64,000 bases of DNA, taken from the NCBI GenBank assembly GCA_964035545.1, contig OZ037766.1, positions 22,122,767-22,186,766 of the forward strand. The letters run 5' to 3'. The stretch comes from Bugula neritina (lineage: Eukaryota; Bryozoa; Gymnolaemata; Cheilostomatida; Bugulidae). This document shows positions 11,312 to 21,110 of the stretch, in pieces (position 1 is the first letter of the stretch; each line of letters begins with the position of its first letter). Under the pieces are notes generated by a model, which made no database searches, was not told the DNA's origin, and saw nothing but the letters and a program-made list of their open reading frames with translations. The translations under genes and the position numbers were made by a program.

Positions 11312-11658
11312 TGTAATGGGATTACGTAGTATAATAATGGGGTCGTCCCCTCTTGTATGGGAATACTTATAACTATGTTCTACTATCCAATCAGAGGGAC
11401 CGGAAGGCAAGGTTCCGGTCAAGTGACTGTCCGCGGGTTAGCCAGCAGAAACCATGTGTTGTTGAGAGCAAGGACTCGTAGTAGTAACATGTGTTTGTAA
11501 TTGATGAGTGTTGTATAATAGTTTGATGTGGTGTTATAATTATGTTTATCGAATTAAATAAAGGTTATCGTACGCAAGCCAGACTAGTGATTGCTAGTTA
11601 AATTGACACTAAATACGCATACAATCCACGCTTAATAATTGTGCTAAAACTCACAACA
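11312..11658 (+). repeat. 3' long terminal repeat
   Basis: 347 bp, identical to the 5' LTR apart from one base (11332). The AATAAA at 11557-11562 would end the element's transcript. It is followed by the GTAT target duplication at 11659-11662. Confidence 0.93.
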
Positions 11659-11662
11659 GTAT

Positions 11663-12246
11663 TTAGTTTTACTAATTACTGTTTTTAAAATGTGTTGGGG
11701 TTAAAAGTGACAGTCTATACAAGCAGCAGCATAGATAACTGAAATAATGCAAGCCCTTACATAAATACCATTCTCTAAACACTTGCACTCACCCTATGAT
11801 ACACATTTACAGTTACAGTTAGTGTTACTAACTGACTCTGAGTAACTGAGTTACACTCATGTCTTAACTCTTACTTTAAGTTTAATCATATCTTTAATAA
11901 ATTTACTAACTATGGGTTAATTGCATTAATTAACTTTTACAGCTACTGCTAGTGTATGTATAATAGTTGTGAAAAATGAAATCCTACACTTAGAGTAACT
12001 TAGTAAACCTGACTTACTTAACAGACGACTTAGCAGATTGAGCTGACTTGCAAGGGGCGTAAATCCTTGGCGAGTACCGACTGCTTTAGGGGAATCCCCA
12101 CATTATAATGCTACAATATCCGATCTTCAACTATATTATTATTATAGATTTATAGTTACTATAATATTATCATACGTAGTTGTCTGCCTAATAGGCTTAA
12201 TGTTTGTTACTATGCTAAATTTGTAGCGGGACATGTCAACACTAAA
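11663..12246. other. Upstream interval of the coiled-coil gene
   Basis: Host sequence between the retrotransposon and the start codon at 12247. It is rich in short AGTAAC/GTTACT-type repeats near 11810-11880. A somewhat GC-richer stretch at 12040-12100 could be promoter. No coding potential was seen. Confidence 0.45.
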
Positions 12247-15200
12247 ATGGCGGTTCATGCCGCAGCAGTAAATCGCAATGTTACACCTTGCAACAACAAA
12301 AAAATTGTAGAGAATTTACTATCTGAAAAAGGTAAGTGTGAGTACGCAATATTAGACTGATCTAAATTAATTTTAGTTTGTGATAGATATAGTTATACCC
12401 TTTTCTACACCATCGCTCATTCAAACGTTTTTTCAGTTTTAGTTGAAGTAACACTAAGTCTAACAGTAACAGGAAGAGTTAGTAAGTGTAACAGTAACAC
12501 TAGCAGTAACTGTAAGTGTTACACTCACACTGTGACTGTAACACTAACTGTAGGTGTAACTAAGAGTGTGTGATCAACTGCAAGACTAACTCAATCTGCA
12601 AGTGTAAGTGTAACAAAGCCACTAACCATAAATCATTAAATCAATAAATGTAACTCTAGCTCAAATTCAAACTGTCTAACTCCAAGACTAAGAGTAAGAG
12701 TAAGTATGACCATTACTGTAAGTCTGAGAGTAAAACCAAACGCAAATTTAATAGTATTACTAATACTATAGGAATAATAATAGTATTACTAATAGTAATA
12801 GTAATACTGATAATATTAATAATAGTAATACTAATACTAATAGTAATACACTAATACTAATAATAATATTAATCTAATACTAACTAGTAATACTGTCGTA
12901 AACGTGTGGGTTGCCTACTGATAACAGTGATGATTTAAACATAAAATTCTTTGTGAGTCTGACCAAAATGAGGTAGGTAGATGGTTTATTGTAAGCCTGC
13001 TAATAAAAAAGGCTCAGGCATAGCCCTTCAAAATTAGAGAGAATAGTAGATGATGAAATAGTTCCAAGTAGTCTACAGTGATCCTTCTTCAAAACTGATT
13101 AACAACAAAAAAAGCGCCTGCCTTTTATACTAAAACTTCCCTTGCACAAAGGCCTGAATTCGTGTGTCTAATCGCCCATCGGATGTCCGAACCGCCCGAA
13201 TCGGGCACCTGACTTCCGAGTCGGACACCCGAACCCCGATTGGACATCCGAACCCTCCGAGTAGGATATCCCGAACTATTCGAATCCGAATATAGTACAA
13301 GATATTTGATTTTATAGTCAAACAATTTGCTATTCTTTCAACTTAATTTTCATAACATGAACTCAAATTAATTGCAAATTTACTCTATATTCTTCTCAGC
13401 AATCAACTTCTTTCCTGTTTTAAAAGTGTGAATAAATGTTTAATCTAGTTTTTGAATGTACAAATAGGGTAAAATTTATAAAATATATGAAGACTTTGCA
13501 TTCAAACTTAAATAATATAATAGGGCAGGTTAGCTCTTTGTTTAAAAAGGGTTTTGTTTTGCTGGAGAAATAGAATATTGAAAAATTTCATCTGATTGTC
13601 ACTATAATTTTTTTCTACTTCCAATAAACAGCTTTGGGTTGCATCATGCCAATTAATGAGTAGGCTTCTGTAATACATTGTCATTGTACTAAATCTTGCA
13701 CCGCATTAAATATTTCTAGTTGATGTTACACGACCTCCATGCTTGCACAGTACTGCTTCATACCGATACAGCACTGACTTGTGCCTCAAGAACAGAAGTG
13801 TATCTTTTTCTGCAAACAGTAGAACTAAAACAAAGCCTGGTGGAAACCTTCACACTGGAACAACAAAGCAAACTTCTAATTTGGCAAAACCTCGCAGAGT
13901 CTGCAGTGCAAAAGAGAGACTACTAGATAATGCCAATGTGAAAAGATCAGGTTCAAATGAAACAGTTGCGAACAAAGTAGCATCAAATCGACCCAGCTCT
14001 GCTCCAGTAAGACATGTTAAATATAGCACAGCCCCTACTACAAATTCTAACATCAAATTGGAGTTGGAAAAAGAAGAAAAACTTTTGTCAAATAAGCAAT
14101 TCAAGTAAGTTTATGAATGATAATTTTAATCATTAAAATGTCCAAGTTGTAGTGTTGAGTCCCCGTTGTGTAATGGAGGGCAAATTTCACTGGGGACAAA
14201 ATTGTTTTATAAGCTATTTCAGCTATCAGTGTAGTATAGTAGTACTCCGAGGGAGTTGAGAGGCCAGGGGAGCCTAAATATTGAAGGAGAAGTAGAGAGA
14301 CCAGTGGAGTTCTTGAGAACTGGGTGGGATGTAGTGTTGAGTTTATGCAGTGGCCACTGTGGTGTCTTGGGTTCGAAGACCAGTGGGTCGGTTATTTTAT
14401 TAATTCATTATTTATATTATTAAACTCAGCACTACACAAGTGTTACATTTTGTAGCTTTTTTAATAATTTATAAAAACATTGAGTCATTAATTATTATTG
14501 ATTCTGTGAATTGATCTGTTTATTATATAACCCATACTTTAAAAATTTCCAGCTCTAGACGTTTCCTTTTTGCTTTATAGATGTATAAATTATATGTGCT
14601 TGTAGTTTACAGAAACTTATAACTTAGTTGTGGTACCTTGAGTATCTCTTGTTCGGACATACATATGTTGCATTTAATTAATGACGCTACTATATTTCAG
14701 AGTACCACAGGGTCTAGACAGTATCTCTTCAAGTGTTAGTTTTGAGCTACCAAACTGTCTAGACCATCCAGCTCTGAGAGGCTCTATTGTACTGCTATCT
14801 GATTTACCAACGTACTCCGACCTACCAACTCTACCACCTGTTCATAGCACTGATGAAGCTTATCCATATTCACACGAAATCCCTAAGGAGTACATACATG
14901 TATGCTTCTACTTGGTCATCATTACCTGCATGCTTGCATTTTCAATCATTTATGCTATCAATGACCACATTCAATGTCTAAAGATGTAAATATAATTACC
15001 TATCTGGCAAGTAGATCTTTGTTGCTTTTTACTCTGATAAATCAACTGTATTATAATCTTTTAAAACCTAAATGCTGAATAAACAAGTTAAGTATTGCTT
15101 AGTTAGAATTTTAGAGTTGTTAGGTGATTTTTCCTATGCTATTATAAATTCTATGGAATTATAATGATTATATATTTGGTTGAAGTAACCGTTTGTTTTT

Positions 15201-16663
15201 CTCTGTTTTTAGAAACCCAAGAAATATACACATCCTTACTATGTAAGTATATACGATATGGATTGTGATATACACATCCTTATTATTTAAGTATATACAA
15301 CATGAATTATGATTATAAGCTTCAAGAATTTCAGGAAATTTATTGCTGTTCTATATTTTTCCTGATTTTATAGCCAGATATAGCCAGTCTGTTGTATAAC
15401 TAACATAACATGTTTTACCTACACGTAAAACAACTGCTATACTTTGGTAAAGTACTTTTTTGATATCTTCTTGGTACAATGATTAGGAACGAGTGAAAAA
15501 AATCAAAGGTTGGACATGCAATCATAGTGGTAGGGAGGTTAGGGTATCGTCCCTGACTGGCCAAACGATTCATCGTTTCACAGTTGACAAGTCTCGTGGT
15601 AAAAACGATGTTAGAGAAGAAATTGTTGAATTAGAAAGGCTGATGAAAGGCAAGTGTGAACGTAATATATCGTAAAAATTTTTTTCTTTTTCTTATAAAA
15701 AAATTTTGTTATTTGGTAAGAAAAGTTTTCACAGGCCATACAATCACGTTGATAATGGCTCTGTAGTAAACAGTTATAAGGACTAGTATTTTGTCCTATG
15801 ATTTTAGATTCTAATGCTTTAATAGACTAGCAAAATTTTACTATCAAGATTGGGTATTGTATAATAAATTACTTATAATATGAGTAATTAAATAGTTAGG
15901 GTCTAGTCAGTTATATTCAATTGTTGAAAAATTTAATTTGAAATTATGGAAACAGCAAGTAATTGCTTCTTGAGACTTGAAGTGAAAGTAAAGTATATTG
16001 TGGCATTGTAACAATATATTTATCAGGACAGTAAGTCATGCATATGAGGATGGTGGATATTATATAGATAGATTGTGAAGAGAGGCTGTGGCGTAGCCCT
16101 AATAGTACATACCTATATGCATTATGTGAAGGTAGTGTTTTTATGTCAACAGGCTTATCAACTGATTGGGGGAAATCCACTGTGGCTCTTTATCAAAATG
16201 AAATTAATAATCTGCAGAAAATGGTTAAAGAAACTCTTATGATGACATCACTTCCTCTAACTCCTCCAGATACCCCAGATCCTGTATGTAGTGTGCTGTC
16301 TCTTCATACTTCTTATGTACCTCTTGGTATATTTCTCTGCATGTTTTCACAATGTAATTGCACTGTTGTTTTAAATTTTAGAGCAGCTGCTATGTTTTGT
16401 GTGTGTTTATAACGATTACGGATCAAAGTTTTGAATGGAATGCCATAAATGTATTGCCTTGTATTATAACTTTTTGATGCCCAATGCTATATTCATAGAC
16501 TTGTTATTATATCTAGACTGGCTTAAGGAAGTTCTGTAAAGAATATGAAACGGCACTACAAGCTCTGGAAGCGAGACATCGGCAATGCATCGAAGAGTTG
16601 AGAGAGCTAGAAGAAATGGACAGATTGTATGATAGAGCTAAGATTTTAGCGAGCATGAATTGA
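12247..16663 (+). CDS. Unrecognised protein with coiled-coil C-terminus, 7 exons, 379 aa
   Basis: Exons: 12247-12331, 13720-14104, 14701-14899, 15213-15242, 15487-15649, 16153-16283, 16517-16663. All junction phases agree, and the sum is 380 codons with TGA at 16661-16663. The intron after exon 5 has a GC donor (AAAG|GCAAGT); the others are GT-AG. Exon 4 is only 30 nt (KPKKYTHPYY). The N-terminal half is basic, Ser/Thr/Asn-rich and probably disordered. The middle has a Pro-rich stretch (LSDLPTYSDLPTLPPVHS) and a compact part around WTCNHSGREVRVSSLTGQ. The C-terminus is charged and heptad-like (EYETALQALEARHRQCIEEL onward). No enzyme motif, signal peptide or membrane segment is seen. I do not recognise the family; a centrosomal, ciliary or scaffold role would be a guess. 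Confidence 0.75.
12332..13719 (+). other. Intron 1 of the coiled-coil gene, simple-sequence rich
   Basis: It contains blocks of degenerate short repeats: GTAACACTAAC-like units at 12450-12740, TAATAC/AATAG units at 12745-12895, and a GC-rich block of CGGACATCCGAAC-like repeats at about 13160-13290. No extra exon was identified. Confidence 0.6.
13155..13290. repeat. Degenerate GC-rich repeat block (GGACAtCCGAAC units)
   Basis: Several imperfect copies of a roughly 30-bp unit with the core TCGGACACCCGAACC or TTGGACATCCGAACC. The unit is partly self-complementary because CGGA and TCCG recur. Base composition contrasts sharply with the surrounding AT-rich intron. Confidence 0.5.
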
Positions 16664-18081
16664 CATGATATGATGTAATACAGGGGTTGAGCATAAAACT
16701 GTCTCACCAGAACAACTGTTGTATTTATACTCATGAGAATCAAGTACTGGCGTTTATTTTGAAAACACTGAGATTGGAATTTTTCAGCTGCAAATCTTAG
16801 AAACTGATTTAAAGACTTTATGATGATTAGACTCTATTGAAAATAATTGCAGGCTGGTGGTAATTAAAATATAATTTGTACCTTTACTAGTGTAATGTTG
16901 AATTAAAATATAAGTGCTGTAATGTTGTAGTTTTAGAAATTAAGGGTTATAATTTAAACAGATATTTTTACTTAGCCATTAAAATAGATTACAGAAGATT
17001 TCCATAGCATTTTGAGTTGTGAAGGTGTTGTTTAATTTTATTGAGACTCTAAAAATGAGGTGTTAAGCTGAACTGCTAATAACACTTTAGCTTCAAGGCT
17101 ATCCCTGTAGCTATATTACTTTATATTGATTTTATATTGTAATGTTTTAGTGCTTATTTGTTTAACAAAGTCCATTTTCTACCACAATTCCAATTGATAT
17201 CGTTGTGTTTCGAGAATTATTTTTATTTCAAGTCAAAGTTTATATAAGAAATTGAAATTTTTTAGCAATTGTTATATTATTATAAAATAAAAATAATTAT
17301 TTTGCCATGACTACTACAAAAAAATTTTGTTAGATTGTTTATTCTTGTTTGGCAGTAATATTTTTATAAGAATATAATATTAATAGCATGATCAACAACC
17401 TTAAATGTATCATCGATTGTTTTAAAATGTTAATATAGCATAGCAATAGTTTGTAAGGCTCTTTAAAAATGACTCATGGAATGCAAATACGATTTTATAA
17501 ATATTTTGTTATATCTAGCTAATGGGAATTACACAACTTTTTACAATTATTGTGAAACCTCATACACCTCAACCTGTGGACAGCAGCTGTTTCGGGATTT
17601 GTCATTGGTCACACCTTCTCAATAGAAGAAAATTATGTTTCTGCTAAATTATATTTAAAAGCAGCTAGAAGTTTAAGTAATGCTAGGAGTTACGAGCTTT
17701 GCATAATGCTGAAACGCGCACATACACCCCTACTTACATCCCTGCACACACACACCTATAAGAAAGCCTAATGGGTAAAATTGTTGCTTTTTTGATGCCT
17801 TCTGTTGAACGAGGCAGCTGCTCACTATTAATTCTGAATAACGAGACAAGTTTGAAATTTGGAAACTTTTCTATTTTCAACTCTAATTTACACTGACTAG
17901 TCATATAGCCATTTATCCCTGGGCCATAATGTAGCAGCATCTAGCTAACAGCTTTTTCCTTTTTCTTTTCAACTATATAGCTATACGGCTATATATAGCC
18001 GGTGCTAGTAAAATATATCATTTTCCTGTCTACTTCCATCCTTGTATCCTGTAAAAATATCACTTCAGTTTGAAAAAGATC
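16664..18081. other. Interval between the coiled-coil and RING genes
   Basis: AT-rich DNA with the 3' UTR of the upstream gene. Possible poly(A) signals are ATTAAA near 16863 and AATAAA near 17286. No convincing coding sequence was seen on either strand. Confidence 0.5.
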
Positions 18082-18831
18082 ATGGCAGCAAACATTCCTA
18101 ACATGTTAGCCAGCACTTTTGTAAAAGAGACATTCCAGGAAATTATTGAGTGTGGCATCTGCACCAACATTAGACCGCTGAGGTTATTACCCTGTCAGCA
18201 CCTCATGTGTAGAGAATGTTTAGGTAAGATAAAAACTCTTATACTTTCAGTCACTTTCAGTCACTTTCAGTCTCTCAGGCTAAATGTAATGACATTTAGG
18301 CGATCAAAAGAAAAATGCATAACTCTATTTTGCAATATAATAATTCGTAAAAACTGATGTCATTTTATATATATTGTGATAGCATGAAACTTGTTACTTT
18401 TTTCAATAATTGAAAACCTAAGAATCACTAGCAAGAAAATTAATTTTTGCATAGATTTATGATAATTTATGAAGTTATTGATGGGTTTCAAATATACACT
18501 AATTGAAAATGCATAAAAATGTGTACACACACAAACGTACTATATGCATATAATACAAATCTTTTGCTGTTACTTCTATTGATAGTGTTGCAAAAACAAT
18601 GCATGATCAACTATGTATTCTCTACAACTTTTCTATTAATAACTCATTTTATCTGCTATATACTCTTTACTACAGATATGGTGTTAACTGGACCTGGAAA
18701 GTATTGCTCCTACTGTAAAAAGAAATTAGTTGGAAGCAATGCCATGTCATACCCCCAATGTAGAATAATTTCATGCATCCAACAAGAAGTACTAAAGCTG
18801 TCTACTACATTAAAAGGCTACTGTCTAATAG
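18082..18831 (+). CDS. RING-finger protein, two exons seen, 3' end uncertain
   Basis: Exon 1 is 18082-18223 (ATG to donor TTAG|GTAAGA, phase 1). Exon 2 begins at 18676 and continues in frame through the second half of a RING. The joined sequence gives a C3HC4 arrangement: CGIC, then C-x-H-x2-C-x2-C (CQHLMCREC), then CSYC. RING domains usually recruit E2 enzymes in ubiquitin ligases, so an E3 role is likely. An N-terminal RING is typical of TRIM-like ligases, but no B-box is visible. After the RING the frame continues to a TAA at 18864-18866; a possible phase-1 donor (AATAG|GTGGAG) lies at 18832. Whether the protein ends at that TAA or splices onward, perhaps to the exons at 19894-20461, cannot be settled here, as the phase does not fit directly. 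Confidence 0.6.
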
Positions 18832-18899
18832 GTGGAGTAGAATATACTTTTTATGATTTTAAATAAAATGGTACAGGTAATAATGACTCAAATGGAAAA

Positions 18900-19135
18900 G
18901 GAAGTGAACATGCCACACTGGTGCCAAATTTTCCCCAAACTCCTCTCCCACCCCAAACCCTCCAACTCCAAACTCAAACCCGTATCTCAAACCCCCACCC
19001 CAATATATTGAAAATGTGCCATTTTTATATATTTTTCCATCTGCGCCATTGTTACCTGTGCCATTTTGACCATGCCATTTTTCCTATGCTGCATTTTACC
19101 TGTGCCATTTTTACCAGACACCACTTTTCATACAT
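18900..19135. repeat. C-rich tract and TGCCATTTT tandem units
   Basis: A run of CCCCAAACTC-like sequence (18920-19005) is followed by about six degenerate copies of a roughly 20-bp unit with GTGCCATTTTTACC as core. It is non-coding simple sequence downstream of the RING exons. Confidence 0.55.
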
Positions 19136-19370
19136 ATTATAACCATAATATTGTAGTAATTTGTGCAATTACTGAGCGTGAGTTATTTACTTGCGTATAG
19201 TTAGCTGGTTATTCTGCTAGCAATTACTAGGGTAGCTGTCGAGTAATTATATTTATTATCCACAATAAAGCATAAAACAAACATCACATCAAATTATCCT
19301 ATACATCAGTCAACTACTAACACATGTTACTACTTCAAGCCTCCGCTTACAACAACGTGATATAATGTTA

Positions 19371-19450
19371 ATAGCCCGGGAAGTGTCACGTGAATCGGAA
19401 GCATATCTTCCGGAGCTGCTAATTGGTTGCTACATAAGGGCTAAGTATTC
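19371..19450. promoter_or_regulatory. Possible promoter: E-box, ETS-like site, CCAAT box
   Basis: In otherwise AT-rich DNA this stretch clusters CACGTG (19387-19392), CTTCCGG (19407-19413, an ETS-type GGAA core on the minus strand) and ATTGGT (19422-19427, inverted CCAAT), with several CpGs. It lies about 450 bp before the exon at 19894, so it may mark the start of a separate gene. The evidence is motif clustering only. Confidence 0.3.
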
Positions 19451-19893
19451 CAAGAGTAGGGAGAGGGCGATTCCCGTATTTGTACTTTGCACTACTCACT
19501 ACAATATTATAGAGTAAAAACCAATATTTTCAAAAGAACTCATACTTTTTATGATAAGTATTAAAGTCGCAAAGTATCGGTAATAAATTGTAGACGAAAA
19601 AGATCTATGTGAGGTTGAAAGCTGTAGGAGATCAATCGACATGTTTTGCCCTACCAGTTTGGAGTTTCTCTGTTTTCGGTGAGCTCAATGTTTTTGCTTT
19701 AATTTACGCAGTTCATCACATAACACAAACACAATCATGTAATGTATGTTTATCAGTAGAAAAAGTAGTAACAGTAGGTGTAGTAGCAATTTTGGTAATA
19801 TATTAGTGATAGTAGTAGTAGCAGTAGCAGCAGTAGCACTAGTAGCAGTATTCATATTCACTGCATTTGTTATACTTGTGTTGCCAGTTGCAG

Positions 19894-20461
19894 CAAGGGG
19901 AAAGACGTTAAAGCGTACGATGATGAACTCCTGGGAAGTTACAAATCAAAGTTTCAGAGTTGGAAAATTAATAAAGAAACAGTTATTGCTGAACTTGAGA
20001 CAAAGGTAAGATTAATGAATGGAGAACAGTTTTAATTTGCTTCTTGCAAATTTATATCTTTATGTAAATCATCTAAAAGTAAATGTTTAATTGTATAAAC
20101 GAAGTGGCTGTAGACTTTTGCAGTGTGCTTTTAATAATAACAGAATTGGCAGATTAAGTGTATTTTCTTCATTGAATTGAAACATATATAAAATTACTTT
20201 TTACAGCAAAGAGAAATGGTCGAAGACATAAAAATTGGTCTAGGTAACTTATCTATCGACAACTTGGTGGAAGTTTTTGAGGCGGCCAGCATAAAAAAGA
20301 TTCAGTTTCAACAGTTATCTGAAAATCTAGCTAAACAGAAAGTAATACTTGGCCGGCACTGTGACGAAGTCAATGGTGCCAGTGATACTTACTTCATAAA
20401 GGTTGTCCAGGAGATTTATGAGGCTCTATCAGGTGAGGCTACCAATGATCTACTCACTTAA
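19894..20461 (+). CDS. 3' exons of an unrecognised helical protein
   Basis: Two exons join in phase 0: 19894-20005 (acceptor GTTGCAG, donor AAAG|GTAAGA) and 20207-20461 (acceptor TTTTTACAG, stop TAA). Together they encode about 122 residues that are charged and helix-prone: SYKSKFQSWKINKETVIAEL, then KQREMVEDIKIGLGNL, and later IKKIQFQQLSENLAKQ. No domain is recognised. The first exon needs two bases from an upstream exon that I could not place. It may be the end of the RING gene, giving a RING plus coiled-coil protein, or of another gene starting near 19400. A donor-like AG|GTGAGG near 20432 leaves the final stop uncertain. Confidence 0.5.
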
Positions 20462-20788
20462 GAGCAGTAAAGGAGAAATTGTGAAAGTCTAAGTTCTTTA
20501 ATTTTATTATTAAATTTTGGTTTGGGAAGTGAGTTGAAATATTTGTGAGAACATAACTTCTTTTGCTACATTTTTAACTTAGAGCACAGGCTTTTCTCAA
20601 TTTCTCTATTGCTACACCAACCCTGATCTACTGCAGCATTCAGATCAAGAAATGGTAATTGAGGTATAAGTATAAAATCGTTGGAAAACCAGCATCAACA
20701 AAGTATAAGTATTCAATATTGTTCCATTAATATTTACTTCAATCTGAATGAAATACTAATTGAACAAAATATGGCAATATAAATAGGA

Positions 20789-20862
20789 ACAGTTGTAGTT
20801 TAGTGGTTAATCATTTGACCTGGTCGTGAGATTTGAGTCTCAATGGAGCCATTGCCAGGAAA
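20789..20862 (+). repeat. tRNA-like SINE head (candidate)
   Basis: Contains TAGTTTAGTGGTTA, close to a Pol III A box, and GATTTGAGTCTC, close to a B box, about 30 nt apart. The arms do not fold into a proper cloverleaf, so a decayed tRNA-derived SINE is likelier than a tRNA gene. Confidence 0.35.
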
Positions 20863-20879
20863 TCAACATATTATACTCA

Positions 20880-20976
20880 TGCACTAGTATAATATATATA
20901 TAATTATAATATATTATAATATATATATTTTTTATATATTACATATATTACATATTATATATATACATATATATAT

Positions 20977-21025
<49 letters not shown>

Positions 21026-21041
21026 TACATATATCACATAT

Positions 21042-21077
<36 letters not shown>

Positions 21078-21110
21078 ATTATAACTATAATATATTGTAT
21101 TATATATCAG
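20880..21110. repeat. (AT)n microsatellite region
   Basis: Nearly pure alternating AT with occasional C interruptions (ACATATAT units), about 230 bp. Confidence 0.9.

Larger units (their letters stand above)
6331..11662 (+). mobile_element. Ty3/gypsy-type LTR retrotransposon, internally deleted
   Basis: The element runs 6335-11658 with 347-bp direct LTRs starting TGTAATGG and ending CACAACA, flanked by the 4-bp duplication GTAT (6331-6334 and 11659-11662). The internal part is distinctly GC-richer than the host DNA. The order is PBS, gag, aspartic protease, a region with no recognisable reverse transcriptase or RNase H, a zinc-binding integrase N-terminus, a proline-rich region with a 120-bp duplication, and an extra C2H2 zinc-finger ORF. 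This order with protease before integrase, together with the gag type, fits Ty3/gypsy. The copy is dead on its own: stop codons break gag and the integrase region, the protease catalytic Asp is replaced, and the polymerase is absent. LTRs differing at only one site suggest recent insertion, so it was probably copied by enzymes supplied from a full-length relative. Confidence 0.9.

Noticed and set aside
14150-14400. Possible tRNA-derived repeat with a GGTTCGAAGACC B-box-like stretch
   Set aside because: The A-box match is poor and too close to the B box, and no cloverleaf forms; the support was too weak to annotate.
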